DNA from: Neptuniibacter sp. CAU 1671
GTDB taxonomy: Bacteria > Pseudomonadota > Gammaproteobacteria > Pseudomonadales > Balneatricaceae
Direction: 5' to 3'
DNA: 64,000 bases
NCBI RefSeq assembly: GCF_029222905.1
Contig: NZ_JARHUE010000001.1
Location: 682,001 to 746,000, forward strand
Shown one piece after another: positions 1-9,211 of this stretch. Position 1 is the stretch's first letter, and each line of letters starts with the position of its first letter. The translations under genes and the position numbers were made by a program. A model generated the notes under the pieces. The model was not told the origin of the DNA and searched no databases. It saw nothing but the letters and a program-made list of their open reading frames with translations.

Positions 1-3
1 TGA

Positions 4-420
4 TCAGATATCCTGAGGTTTCAGTTCATTGCCCGGAATAAACTGGCGGTAACGGATCACCATTTCATGGCCACCGTTACCGTTAGGACGCTCTTTGTAA
101 TAACGACCGTTCTTGAGAACAATGGTACGGCATTTGGCCGCTTTATCATCGATCTGCAAACAGATCTCTCCGTTTTCATTCACCTCCCAGCGGCCATCTT
201 TTTTGGTCCAGTACCGTTCATGCACCAGTTCACCATTGGGGTTGTAATAGATAAAGCTGGTAGAGCCCGTAAACAGGTTATAGGCCTCCACTGTTTTCCC
301 GCTAAACAGCGCCTTGACCTCAGCTGCATTCAGGGTACGTGTTTCTTCAATACCGGGTTTCACCTGACACGCGGTCAATAACATCAGCATTAATCCGGTA
401 CAGGTCATTTTTAACCACAT
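4..420 (-). CDS. Small lipoprotein, possibly DUF995-like
   Basis: A 138-residue predicted lipoprotein. A hydrophobic N-terminus leads to a lipobox Leu-Thr-Ala-Cys with the lipidated Cys at residue 18, so it should be anchored to a membrane facing the periplasm. The rest is a small soluble beta-rich domain with phrases such as VKALFSGKTVEAYN and YYNPNGE that resemble DUF995-type proteins; I hold that match loosely. The start is the inner ATG because AGGAGA lies about six bases upstream; a longer frame to 456 lacks such a site and would put charged residues before the signal. The gene starts inside the 3' end of the hydrolase gene (about 74 bp overlap) and is the last member of the overlapping operon. 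Function unknown. Confidence 0.75.
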   Translation of the reverse strand: MWLKMTCTGLMLMLLTACQVKPGIEETRTLNAAEVKALFSGKTVEAYNLFTGSTSFIYYNPNGELVHERYWTKKDGRWEVNENGEICLQIDDKAAKCRTIVLKNGRYYKERPNGNGGHEMVIRYRQFIPGNELKPQDI

Positions 421-1255
421 GCGGGTTCTCCTTTTCACATTGTCTCCAGAATACAAAAATACGTTCTAACATATCGCTTTGCCGTGCATTTTGCAGAAAA
501 TCGTGGCCCTGATCCGGCAAAATCTGCAGCTGCACAGGTCGAGTTGCCCCCTGCAGTTGCTGCCGTTCAGCGATAGCCGCCACCCAGGTTCTGGCACGGA
601 CCAAACGATTCGGACCTTGCTGCCTGTCGAGCCGTTTGCCCTTACGTAAACTGCTATCGCGCTGGGTATCCTGCTCGCCAACCATCACCAGAATGGGCAG
701 ATCAAGGAACCCGCTGAGGTTGGGTTGGCCCAGACATACTGGCCAGTCTTTCAGACCATAGGGATAGGCCGCGCGATCCGGACAGGTATACCAGCCGGGA
801 CTGGTAATGGCGAGCGAAAGCACGCGTGCCGGATACAGCAGCGCGTAACGGTGTGCAAATTGAGCACCACCGGAATAACCGTAGAGATGAGATCTGACTG
901 CGACCTGCTGGCGGGCATCCTGCCAGGCTGTTATAAATGCATTCAATGCCAGATCTGAACGGGAAAACGCATCCCGCTGCCCCAGTGTCTGGTAGGCGGG
1001 GAACTCATCCGGACTGAATTCAGGCGCCAGCAACGTACACCCCATCCGATCCGCCAGTCCTTTAAACTGCTCAAACAGGTGATGGCTCGCTCTGGATATG
1101 CCATGCACAACCACAATGACCCGGTCAGCCGATATTTCATGACGGGGCCGGTAGATCCAGACCGGCAAATTTGGCGCGGCCGCACAGACACAACGCTGAC
1201 TCTCACCGGGCGACGGTACCCTTAATCCGGTTTGATCAGCGTTCATGTCGGACAC
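347..1255 (-). CDS. Alpha/beta hydrolase (PHB depolymerase/esterase-like)
   Basis: A 302-residue alpha/beta-hydrolase. The nucleophile elbow is GYSGG at 126-130 (Ser128), the likely acid is Asp196 in GEQD, and the base is His251 in DQGHDF. VVVHGIS at about 48-54 supplies the oxyanion-hole strand. The overall pattern resembles PHB depolymerase or esterase-like proteins. There is no clear signal peptide, so it is probably cytoplasmic. It overlaps the upstream ABC-transporter gene by 20 bp and the downstream lipoprotein gene by 74 bp, so translation is probably coupled. The substrate is unknown; position next to an exporter-like gene suggests it acts on the same small molecule or envelope component, which is inference. 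The long C-terminal tail past residue 275 has no assigned role. Confidence 0.8.
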   Translation of the reverse strand: MSDMNADQTGLRVPSPGESQRCVCAAAPNLPVWIYRPRHEISADRVIVVVHGISRASHHLFEQFKGLADRMGCTLLAPEFSPDEFPAYQTLGQRDAFSRSDLALNAFITAWQDARQQVAVRSHLYGYSGGAQFAHRYALLYPARVLSLAITSPGWYTCPDRAAYPYGLKDWPVCLGQPNLSGFLDLPILVMVGEQDTQRDSSLRKGKRLDRQQGPNRLVRARTWVAAIAERQQLQGATRPVQLQILPDQGHDFLQNARQSDMLERIFVFWRQCEKENPHVVKNDLYRINADVIDRVSGETRY

Positions 1256-2891
1256 TCACATCTGAAACCCCGCTTGACTGAGGGGCAGGATGAATCACCG
1301 CCGCATCGTCGCCTGACAACTGCCAGACCTCAGCACTGGCGTGCAGTAACTGTGGCGGTCTGACCACGATTAATGCACCCGGAAACCACTTCCAGAGGCG
1401 GATCAGTAACTGTTCAATTGACGGATCGAGAAACGCCGGGTGTTGATCAATCATCAGCAATGCCGGACGTCGCAACAACGCTCTGGCCAGCATCAATCTG
1501 AACTGCAGGGTGGATGAAAGGTTGCGTCCACCCTCCTCTATCGCGCTCTTTAAACCCTCCGCCTGATCTCCAATCCAGTCATTCAGGCCACACAACCTGA
1601 GCACCTCTTCGGTATAAGCGGGTTCCTCTTTGCGCAAACCGTAAAACAGATTTTTTTTGCCGGTACCGCGCAACAGTGGCAATTGCTGTGAGACCAGCGC
1701 GACCTGTCGCGCCAGCGTGCTGTGGCTGACTTGACTGAGGGAACGACCATTCAACAATAATTGTCCCGAGGTCTGCGAAACCAGACCGCAGAGCGCCTCC
1801 AGTAAAGAGGTTTTACCGGATTCACGCGGTCCTTCAAGCCGAATGCGGGCACCGGGGCTGATCTGGGCGGTGACTGAATTGAACCGACCCGCTGATGAAA
1901 ACGCCTTCAAACGCATGGAAAAATCGGCCGACATTTTTCGCTCACGTTTTCCCACAACGATCGTTTTCTGGTGGAAAAACTGCAGCAGCTTATCCACCGC
2001 AACCTGCCTCAGGGTCCAGAATTCATAAAGACGACCCAAGCGACGCAGGTGAGTGAGTTGATAGAGTGATGCCGCTAACAGGAGTGAAAGCTCAGATAAA
2101 GCCAAAGCTTCAACGGATACCAGATACAGACCCATAACCAGCAGAGCCAGCAGGGACAGACCTAACATGGCTTCATTAAAACCACGCAGCAGGCCAGACA
2201 GACGTGCCCGATCCAGCTGTGCCTGGTAAAGCCGTTTACCTTGCCGCTGAAAGCGTCTTGCTTCACGCCCCTGCTGATTATAAGACTGTACCAGTTCGAC
2301 AGTTCTCAGCTTTTCGGTGGCATTTCGGATCAGCTGGGTCTTGCGCTTACGGGCTGTTTCAGAACAGCTATACAGCTTTCGGCCAAGCAGATAATTACCG
2401 CACAGGGAGAGTAAAAACACCGGCATCAAGCTAAACAGCAACCACGGGTTAAGCCATGCCAGTGCCAGCATTGAAACAGCCAGCCAACTGCCCAGGACCA
2501 GCAAAGGCGCAGCACCCTGTACAATCCAGTTGCGTATTGCACTCATGTCACCGGTCAGCCGCAGCAATGCGCCACCGCGTACCAGACCTTTACGACCGGC
2601 ATCACCAAGCACCAGCGCATGCTGAAACACCTGTTGCCGCAGCGACATGATGTAATGATTGGCCATTTTTTCAGCAACAAAACGCTCACTGAAACGTCCC
2701 AGCGCCAACAAACTGATACCGGCTAACGCAAGCCAAAGGGAGGTCAGACTGTGTATGGTCTGAGCCTGTTCAATCACGTTACGTGCCAGAGCAATCAGCG
2801 AAAGCAGCGCCACTGACTGGCCAATACCTGTCAGGACCAGCAGCAGATAGAGTCCGCGGCGTTTAGGGTCAGCCAGCACTGACGGCAGCAT
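1236..2891 (-). CDS. ABC-exporter-like fusion with degenerate ATPase
   Basis: A 551-residue protein with an N-terminal ABC-exporter membrane domain (about residues 15-310, six predicted helices) fused to a nucleotide-binding domain (about 325-530). Walker A is intact (GPRESGKT, 354-361) and a Q-loop Gln is near 402. The rest is eroded: the signature LSGGQ is replaced by LSSTLQ near 458-463, the Walker B catalytic Glu is Gln483 (MIDQ), and the switch His is replaced by Arg or Pro near 511-512. Known ABC biochemistry predicts ATP binding with weak or no hydrolysis. It overlaps the P-loop NTPase gene by 23 bp and the hydrolase gene by 20 bp. It could be a regulator or scaffold, or half of a heterodimer, although no partner half-transporter is present here. 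Confidence 0.85.
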   Translation of the reverse strand: MLPSVLADPKRRGLYLLLVLTGIGQSVALLSLIALARNVIEQAQTIHSLTSLWLALAGISLLALGRFSERFVAEKMANHYIMSLRQQVFQHALVLGDAGRKGLVRGGALLRLTGDMSAIRNWIVQGAAPLLVLGSWLAVSMLALAWLNPWLLFSLMPVFLLSLCGNYLLGRKLYSCSETARKRKTQLIRNATEKLRTVELVQSYNQQGREARRFQRQGKRLYQAQLDRARLSGLLRGFNEAMLGLSLLALLVMGLYLVSVEALALSELSLLLAASLYQLTHLRRLGRLYEFWTLRQVAVDKLLQFFHQKTIVVGKRERKMSADFSMRLKAFSSAGRFNSVTAQISPGARIRLEGPRESGKTSLLEALCGLVSQTSGQLLLNGRSLSQVSHSTLARQVALVSQQLPLLRGTGKKNLFYGLRKEEPAYTEEVLRLCGLNDWIGDQAEGLKSAIEEGGRNLSSTLQFRLMLARALLRRPALLMIDQHPAFLDPSIEQLLIRLWKWFPGALIVVRPPQLLHASAEVWQLSGDDAAVIHPAPQSSGVSDVSVRHER

Positions 2892-3924
2892 GTTTCACCG
2901 GACGAATAAGCGTGGCATGAAGATACTCAGCCATTGGGGCGCTGATAAGCTGTTCCTCGGTATAAACCGGCAATCCTGACTGCTGCCTAACCTCATCACA
3001 GGCCACTGGCGAGCTGGTAATAACACCGCTGATACCACAGACAGGGACACCACTGCGAAGCAATTGCTGACTGACCATTGCCGCAGCGGTAGCACTGTCA
3101 GCGGCAACCAGGCAGGTGGTCACGCGCGCTTTGAACTCCGGGTTTTGAATGAGTTTTGCTGTTTCCGGCTGGAAGATACCATCGGCCAACTCGACAACCA
3201 TCAGATCGGCGCCGGATCTGACCGCCGCATCGGTCAACCGACTGTGCAGTGCTAACAACTCAGCCGTGGTACGCCCAACCGTTGAGGGCCAGCCAGCATC
3301 GACAAAGTCCATCACCGAATAACTGCCTGCATCCTGCATTCTCCAAAAATCCGGACCCGCACCGGTGCCGGTCAGTTTTGCGGCAAAGACTTTGTAGCCC
3401 AACCCTGACAGACCATTAATCACAGCAGCCGCCGACGTGGTTTTACCTGCATCCATATCGCTGCCCACCACAACCAGTTGGGGCATGGAAGCCACTGTTT
3501 TTCTACTGCCAGACAGGGGCGCAAAGTCAGCCAGATTGAGCGGTGCGCCCTGTTTATTGGCAATCAGACCCAGCAGCGTTATTTCAGTCGCCGGTTTAAT
3601 GCGGTTGCAACGCGCCGTTACCTGAGCGGCAATACCACCGGCAGCAACCAGATGGGCAGGGCCCAGAGCCTGTGGCAATTCAGCCTTGAATTGCGCGGTC
3701 GAATATCTGCGTCCGGCCACCAGAATAATTTCATCACCCGGATAAAGATGTTCCCGGCGCCCGTGAATATTCTCAAGCCGGGTATGTTGTCGCACACGGT
3801 CAACCCGGGCAAGCAACAGGTCTCCTTCAGCAGGAACCCCCTGCGTTAGTTGTTCATCACCTGCAAAAAGAACATTACGCGTAATAAAACTGCGTTTGGC
3901 CTTGGTTAATCGCCCCTGACTCAT
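2869..3924 (-). CDS. BioD/DUF1611-like P-loop NTPase
   Basis: A 351-residue soluble protein. An N-terminal domain (about 1-140) contains a conserved-looking GDLLLARVD and YPGDEI region. The C-terminal half is a P-loop NTPase with GSDMDAGKT at 154-162, followed by AAKLTGTG, as in dethiobiotin-synthetase-like and DUF1611-type enzymes that use ATP to activate a small acid or amino acid. The VVELADG stretch near 245 fits a Walker-B-like acidic strand. Its ATG overlaps the stop of the upstream secreted-protein gene by four bases, indicating tight coupling. The substrate cannot be read from the sequence. A small-molecule modifying enzyme that works with the following exporter-like protein and hydrolase is an inference from gene order. 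Confidence 0.75.
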   Translation of the reverse strand: MSQGRLTKAKRSFITRNVLFAGDEQLTQGVPAEGDLLLARVDRVRQHTRLENIHGRREHLYPGDEIILVAGRRYSTAQFKAELPQALGPAHLVAAGGIAAQVTARCNRIKPATEITLLGLIANKQGAPLNLADFAPLSGSRKTVASMPQLVVVGSDMDAGKTTSAAAVINGLSGLGYKVFAAKLTGTGAGPDFWRMQDAGSYSVMDFVDAGWPSTVGRTTAELLALHSRLTDAAVRSGADLMVVELADGIFQPETAKLIQNPEFKARVTTCLVAADSATAAAMVSQQLLRSGVPVCGISGVITSSPVACDEVRQQSGLPVYTEEQLISAPMAEYLHATLIRPVKHAAVSAG

Positions 3925-4559
3925 GATTTATCTCCATGAATCCGTTTAACCAGTTTGAGAATCTTCTGCTCCGACACCTGTTCAGGTGCAAGAAGGGATA
4001 CCAGCTTACGTCGGGTCTTTTTAGTTTGGGTTTTCCTGACTTTCTCAACCACCATAGACAGGTCCGGAGAATAAGCCAGATCTACAGATTCTCTGAACAT
4101 TGAATACATTGATTTTTTATGCGGCACATAACGTTCACAATGATACTGCTCAGTCGTCAGGGTTCGTTCGCCCAACTGATACTGGCCCTGGCCTTTGTGA
4201 GCACATTGCCAGTACCGCATCGTATGCCCGCCTTCGGAGAACTCACGTCTGAGGGTGAAAATCACCGAATCAGCAGTGCCAAACGGTATAATTTCAGCCG
4301 GTACGCCAAACGCGATATGTTCCTGATAGGACTCAGTTGCTGGGAATTTAGTGAATGATCTGCGTTGCAGAATAGGCACATTAGCGTATTCAAGGATACG
4401 TTTTCTGCCATCCTGCCAGGTTGTTGACTGGGCATTAATCTGAATCAGTTTTTCCACACTGCCATCAGAATAAACCGCCACTGATCCGACGGGCTGGGGC
4501 TGAGCCCACAGTGTCACGGGAATAAGAAGCAACCAGGTTGCTGACAGAATTTTTTTCAC
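3921..4559 (-). CDS. Secreted protein of unknown function, first gene of operon
   Basis: A 212-residue protein with a clean signal peptide (two Lys, a hydrophobic stretch, predicted cleavage after LWA near residue 19), so it is periplasmic or further exported. The start is GTG with GGGAGA about five bases upstream. The mature part is rich in charged and aromatic residues, with two cysteines near 118 and 140 that could form a disulfide, and a Lys/Arg-rich segment (KTQTKKTRRK) near 180-190. I recognise no family. It opens the five-gene operon and overlaps the NTPase gene by four bases. A palindrome at 4605-4621 lies in its upstream region. Confidence 0.75.
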   Translation of the reverse strand: MKKILSATWLLLIPVTLWAQPQPVGSVAVYSDGSVEKLIQINAQSTTWQDGRKRILEYANVPILQRRSFTKFPATESYQEHIAFGVPAEIIPFGTADSVIFTLRREFSEGGHTMRYWQCAHKGQGQYQLGERTLTTEQYHCERYVPHKKSMYSMFRESVDLAYSPDLSMVVEKVRKTQTKKTRRKLVSLLAPEQVSEQKILKLVKRIHGDKS

Positions 4560-4604
4560 CTTACTCTCCCTCAGAATCTTGCTGAATCAGGATGGCATTC
4601 AGAA

Positions 4605-4621
4605 CTTAAGGAAACCTTAAG
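4605..4621. repeat. Perfect inverted repeat upstream of the five-gene operon
   Basis: CTTAAGG-AAA-CCTTAAG, a perfect 7-bp inverted repeat with a 3-base spacer, about 46 bases before the GTG start of the first gene. On the minus strand a candidate promoter (TTGTGT, 16 bases, TATAAG) lies just upstream, so the repeat would be in the untranslated leader as a repressor site or an RNA hairpin. The promoter match is weak. Confidence 0.4.
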
Positions 4622-4716
4622 AAACGTAAAAGGTCTGCGAAGGGCTTATATATCAATGTGTTAAAAACACAAAAAATTAACAGCCATAACATCCATGACG
4701 GCCATTATTGTAAAAG

Positions 4717-4732
4717 TCAGGAGTTTTCCTGA
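4717..4732 (-). terminator. Possible weak terminator after the CHASE-GGDEF-EAL gene
   Basis: A perfect 6-bp stem (TCAGGA/TCCTGA) with a 4-base loop. Read on the minus strand it is followed by CTTTTAC, a short T-run. It lies about 85 bp past the stop of the GGDEF-EAL gene. The stem is short, so this is tentative. Confidence 0.4.
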
Positions 4733-4815
4733 TCGTATTATCAACAAGGTAGATCAGATTGCCGGAATTACGATTGATGCAAATCAAGTTAAATGCCGTT
4801 TAGAGCTACCAGTTG

Positions 4816-7011
4816 TTATTCCGCCGGGCTATCCAAATCAATTTTTTGCGGGATTTTCATCGCCACCTGAAAAGCCTCTGCAGCAGGTAAAGGTCGGTTA
4901 AACAGATAACCCTGACCGAGATCACTGCGGAACGCCTGTAACAGATGCAGTTGAGCTCCAGTTTCAATGCCCTCTGCCACCACACTGATTTGCAGGGTAT
5001 GGGCCATGGTAATCACACCCTGGACAATTTTTCGATCCGCCAGATTCGACACCAGATCGGTAATAAAACTGCGGTCAATTTTGAGCTTACTGACCGGCAG
5101 GTGCTTCAGCATCGACAGCGATGAATAACCGGTACCAAAATCATCAATGGCAATACTGATACCCAGTTGACTCAGTTCGGTCAGGGTTTCAATCGCACTG
5201 TCCACATCGTCCATCAGACAGGACTCGGTAATCTCAAATTCAAGCATGGTCGCATCAACCTGATGACGCTGAAGTATTGCCTGAATCGCCTCCAATAACA
5301 GGGGATCCTTAAACTGCCGTTGAGACAGGTTAACCGCAACACGAATACTATTAGGATACTGATTTTCTAGCATTTTTATCTGGCGACAGGCCTGCTCAAG
5401 AATCACATACCCCATTTCAATTATTTTGCCACTCTCTTCAGCAACCGAGATGAAACTGTCCGGATACAACAAACCCCGTTCCGGATGCTGCCAGCGAACA
5501 AGTGCTTCAAATCCGCGCAGCACACCCGAATCCAGCGCATAAAAGGGCTGATAGTGCAGAACAAATTCATCACGACTCAGGGCCAGGATCAGGTCCTGCT
5601 CAAGTTCCATTTTTTCCAGCGCAGTGGCCTGCAGTTTGGTATCAAAAAACTGATAGTGACCTTTACCCAAACGTTTACTGGCATACATCGCCAGATCGGC
5701 GTTGCGCAGCAGGGTCGTCACATCATTGCCATCCTGTGGCAGCAGCGTAATACCGATCGACGCCGACAGGGTGAAGGTACGGTTGTTGGAATGTATAGGC
5801 TGTCGAACCTGTTCCAGCAGTTTGTCTGCCACCTTGGCAATGTCACTGACAGACTGGGTGTTTTGCAGCAAGATACCAAACTCATCTCCACCTAAACGCG
5901 CCACAATATCTCCCTGCCGGACGGTACTGTGAATACGCTGGGCAATATTCAGCAGAAACTGATCACCCACGGAGTGACCAAAGCTGTCATTGATCCGTTT
6001 AAAATCATCCAGATCCAGATACAGCAGCACTGCATTGCGCTGGTTGCGTTCACAATCCCGCAGAATGCGCTCGAGCTGATCGGTCAGAAAACGCCGATTC
6101 GACAAACCGGTAAGATGATCCTGGTGCGCCATCACCTTCAGTTCACGGGTTTTTTGCGCGACAACCGTGCGCAGAACCTCAGGCTGGCGGACAATATACC
6201 AGGCCATTAATGCGGCAATCATGGTTGCCAGAATGGTTAGCAGATAACCGTAGTAGGTTGTATTCACCAACACAGGCGGACCACTCATGGTCAGGTGCCA
6301 TTCGCCATTGGGAATCTGGATTGTGACAGTATGGGCACCGGGTCCGATCGGACGTGCAGAATAGGCAAAAACTTCCCAGGTTTTACCATCGTCCAGCAGG
6401 TGACTGAGGGTGTATCGATAGCCCCGCGATTCCCATTGCGACAGTTCAGTGAACTCCAGCAGGTCATCCACAAAAATCAGTGCCGATGCAAACCCCCAGA
6501 ACTTATCCCCGTCATCCGTGGGCAAAAAAATGGGGTTGCGGCCAATCAGGCCAACACCGCCCTGCACCAGCTGGAAAGGCCCGGCAACCGTCATACGGCG
6601 GTCTTTTATTGCTTTAAAGGCGTCGACCTTACGGGCATCTACCTTAAGAATATTGTGACCAATGGCCTTTTCGTTACCCGCCAGAGGATAGATATAAGTG
6701 ACGATTCCATCGGGTGCCAGCTGCAGATTGGAAATACCGCCAATGGTATTGATCACCTCCCGGGCATAACCGTCAAAGTCGTCAAACAGTCCCCGGTTCT
6801 GCATCACTTCCTGCGCCAGAATTCGCGTTGCAGAAAAAGAGCGCTCCAGACGCCGTTCGATCGCCGACGCCTGAGTTGCTACCAGCTCACTCAGCAGAAA
6901 CCGCTGTTCATTTTCATGAATGGTATTGGTCGTGTGGGTCAGGTAGATTCCCAACCCGGCGACAACAACTGCTGTGGCCAGAATCACTGCTAACTGTTTG
7001 AAAAACTTCAC
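4816..7011 (-). CDS. CHASE-GGDEF-EAL membrane c-di-GMP protein
   Basis: A 731-residue inner-membrane protein. A first membrane helix (about 8-24) is followed by a periplasmic CHASE domain (about 75-225, with the family-typical GPFQLVQGG...GRNPIF), a second helix (about 252-272), a GGDEF domain and an EAL domain. The GGDEF motif is intact (RLGGDEF). The EAL domain keeps EALVRW, EITES, IDDFGTGYSSL, KIDRSF and AEGIET, so both cyclase and phosphodiesterase activity are possible. CHASE domains bind small extracellular ligands; the ligand here is unknown. The start is GTG with AAAGG upstream. It lies 57 bp downstream of aer on the same strand and may be cotranscribed, linking energy taxis to c-di-GMP. 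Confidence 0.93.
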   Translation of the reverse strand: MKFFKQLAVILATAVVVAGLGIYLTHTTNTIHENEQRFLLSELVATQASAIERRLERSFSATRILAQEVMQNRGLFDDFDGYAREVINTIGGISNLQLAPDGIVTYIYPLAGNEKAIGHNILKVDARKVDAFKAIKDRRMTVAGPFQLVQGGVGLIGRNPIFLPTDDGDKFWGFASALIFVDDLLEFTELSQWESRGYRYTLSHLLDDGKTWEVFAYSARPIGPGAHTVTIQIPNGEWHLTMSGPPVLVNTTYYGYLLTILATMIAALMAWYIVRQPEVLRTVVAQKTRELKVMAHQDHLTGLSNRRFLTDQLERILRDCERNQRNAVLLYLDLDDFKRINDSFGHSVGDQFLLNIAQRIHSTVRQGDIVARLGGDEFGILLQNTQSVSDIAKVADKLLEQVRQPIHSNNRTFTLSASIGITLLPQDGNDVTTLLRNADLAMYASKRLGKGHYQFFDTKLQATALEKMELEQDLILALSRDEFVLHYQPFYALDSGVLRGFEALVRWQHPERGLLYPDSFISVAEESGKIIEMGYVILEQACRQIKMLENQYPNSIRVAVNLSQRQFKDPLLLEAIQAILQRHQVDATMLEFEITESCLMDDVDSAIETLTELSQLGISIAIDDFGTGYSSLSMLKHLPVSKLKIDRSFITDLVSNLADRKIVQGVITMAHTLQISVVAEGIETGAQLHLLQAFRSDLGQGYLFNRPLPAAEAFQVAMKIPQKIDLDSPAE

Positions 7012-7068
7012 GTTAAAAAGCCTTTAATAGCAGGATACAACTTGAAGCGAACTGGCTAATGACACGGT

Positions 7069-8622
7069 TTAACGTTTAAACCCGTCGACCAGTTCGCCCA
7101 TATCCACTGAAACATCCTTCAGTTCAGCCACCACGCCCGTGGTCTGGTCCGCTTTATTCAGGCTTTCGGTAGAAAGATCAAAAATACGGGATACCTGACG
7201 GTTAATTTCTTCAGATACCTGAGCCTGCTCTTCAACTGCAGCAGACATCTGAATGGCCATACTCGCGATGGTGTTCATGGCGGAAGAAATCGTGCCCAGC
7301 ATATCTTCACTTTTTACCACATTGGCCAGACCTTCGTCTGCTTTGGCCATGCCCTGATTGGCAATCTGGACTGAACGATCTGCACTGCCGGTTAGTGCTT
7401 CGACAATGTGATGGATCTCCTGCGTTGACTCGCGGGTTTTCTGCGCCAGATTTCTGACCTCGTCTGCAACCACCGCAAAGCCGCGGCCATGTTCACCTGC
7501 CCGTGCGGCCTCGATCGCCGCGTTCAACGCCAAGAGATTGGTTTGTTCTGCAATCTGTTCGATCAGCCCTGCGGCCTGAGTAATATTTTCAGTCTGGGCA
7601 TCCAGATCCCTTACCGCAGCCGCAATGTTGCTGACGGTATCGCGCAGCTGTTCAATCGACGCACGGGTCTCACGGGACAGGGTCAGACCGGATTCAGCGA
7701 GCCTGTTGGAATCCCCTGCCTGTTGCGCGGTGTGCTGCACATTGGTAGAGACCTCACCTATGGTGGCGGTCATCTCATGCATCGCCGTGGCCACCTGTTC
7801 AGTTTCCCTTTGCTGCTGCTCATTAGCGCGGCGGCACTCCTGCGACGCAGCCATACCGACCTGAGCTTTCTCTGAAACCCGGCGGGCAACTTCATCAATT
7901 CTGGAAAGAACGGTATTCAAATGAGACTGATCACTCATCACCCCAACCCGCGCCAACCCCAGCAACAGGTCATCATCGGTGTAGGTGAGCGCTGTCACCG
8001 GATGGCGGTAAGCCAGCGGGGACTCGTCCATGACCTTCTGCAGATTTTGTCGATTCTGTTGCTGACCCAGCACCAACAGAGATACCGCCGTAATGGCAAG
8101 TACCACCTGAGAAATCAACGATTGACCCACAACACCTAAACCGATGCCAGCAAGCAATCCAATCAGTAAAACCGCCCACAGCATCAGGCCCGCGGGTTTC
8201 GGTTTAACGTTTTTACCCGCCATTAACTGCTTGTAAACACGCTCAGCCCGCGCCACATCCTCACGCTTGGGACAGACCCGCACTGACTCATAGCCAATCA
8301 CCCGACCATTGTCGGTAATGGGTGTTACATAGGCATTCACCCAGTAATAATCACCATTTTTAGAGCGGTTTTTTACCAGCCCCATCCAGGGTTTGCCCGC
8401 TTTCAGATGCGTCCACATCAGCTCAAAAGCCGCCGGTGGCATATCCGGGTGGCGGATCAGATTATGCGGCTGACCAATCAGCTCTTCACGGGTGTAGCCA
8501 CTGATCTGAATGAACGCCTCGTTGCAGTCAGTGATAATGCCTTTGGTATCAGTTGAAGAGGTCAGCTGAGTGGTTTCGGAAAAACGTTTTTCGGTCTGGG
8601 TAACAGGTAGATTTTTTCTCAT
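7069..8622 (-). CDS. aer: Aer-type aerotaxis/redox chemoreceptor
   Basis: A 517-residue PAS-containing methyl-accepting chemotaxis protein. The N-terminal PAS domain (about 15-125) closely follows E. coli Aer, with [20 protein letters not shown] and the MVKN-like/KNGDYYWV block that binds FAD in the family. A hydrophobic membrane hairpin is at about 145-185, then a HAMP-like linker and a cytoplasmic coiled coil with the kinase-contact hairpin tip ([16 protein letters not shown]). Family knowledge predicts sensing of the redox state of the electron-transport chain and control of CheA. The upstream Shine-Dalgarno sequence is weak (CCCGGG next to the ATG). A GGDEF-EAL gene follows 57 bp downstream. 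Confidence 0.92.
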   Translation of the reverse strand: MRKNLPVTQTEKRFSETTQLTSSTDTKGIITDCNEAFIQISGYTREELIGQPHNLIRHPDMPPAAFELMWTHLKAGKPWMGLVKNRSKNGDYYWVNAYVTPITDNGRVIGYESVRVCPKREDVARAERVYKQLMAGKNVKPKPAGLMLWAVLLIGLLAGIGLGVVGQSLISQVVLAITAVSLLVLGQQQNRQNLQKVMDESPLAYRHPVTALTYTDDDLLLGLARVGVMSDQSHLNTVLSRIDEVARRVSEKAQVGMAASQECRRANEQQQRETEQVATAMHEMTATIGEVSTNVQHTAQQAGDSNRLAESGLTLSRETRASIEQLRDTVSNIAAAVRDLDAQTENITQAAGLIEQIAEQTNLLALNAAIEAARAGEHGRGFAVVADEVRNLAQKTRESTQEIHHIVEALTGSADRSVQIANQGMAKADEGLANVVKSEDMLGTISSAMNTIASMAIQMSAAVEEQAQVSEEINRQVSRIFDLSTESLNKADQTTGVVAELKDVSVDMGELVDGFKR

Positions 8623-9211
8623 CCCGGGCGTTCCACAGCAGTCACCAGCAGACCTGGGGGTCTATGGCGAGAAAATATTATTGTTATTCAGCGGGCTTGA
8701 GGGCAACTTGCAGCACCGCAAGCCCATATAATCATAGTCATTTAAGGAATAATTACCCTTATTTTCAAACGACTTTCGGCAACGATGATCCAAGACCCTG
8801 CGCATTAACCAGCTATCGGCGCATCAAGAGCAAGCTTGAATCATCAGGTTATTTGAATAACAAAATAAAAACATCTTAAAATATTGAATTTTAATATATT
8901 TATATTTCATCACTTGAATCAAGCTGTTTGATTCAAGCTACATAAATCAACCCTTTCTAAAGTAGTAGATCAATTATCAGCTTATAACCTTTTAATAAAT
9001 CCGAGTATTTGCTGGGATAAGCACCGTTCAGCAACTCTCCAATCAGCTACGCAGTGCTGGATCTGCAGATCCAAGCCAAAGAATACCAGAGCAGTGAAAT
9101 AAAATGTTTGTCCTCAGGGTGTGAAAGCTGAGATTGCAATGCCCACCGCTCTGTTTGCATACTGACAATCCCCCCTTCAAAAGGCACAGCATAAATACAA
9201 GGAGATACTCA
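8623..9211. other. 589-bp intergenic region, AT-rich, no gene seen
   Basis: No convincing coding region in any frame; the longest frames have poor composition and no ribosome site. The middle (about 8850-9000) is markedly AT-rich compared with its surroundings. It contains a 25-bp palindrome at 8913-8937 and another copy of its arm, CTTGAATCA, at 8835-8843. It separates the divergent aer and tautomerase genes and so should hold both promoters. Confidence 0.6.
8913..8937. repeat. Perfect 10-bp inverted repeat, AT-rich region
   Basis: CTTGAATCAA, 5-base loop GCTGT, TTGATTCAAG: a perfect inverted repeat between divergent aer and the tautomerase gene. A third copy of CTTGAATCA lies at 8835-8843. 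No T-run follows on either strand, so an operator or a decayed repeat is more likely than a terminator. Confidence 0.55.

Noticed and set aside
4657..4671. TGTGTT-AAA-AACACA hairpin next to an A-run
   Set aside because: On the minus strand the T-run precedes rather than follows the stem, and on the plus strand there is no T-run, so it is not an intrinsic terminator.
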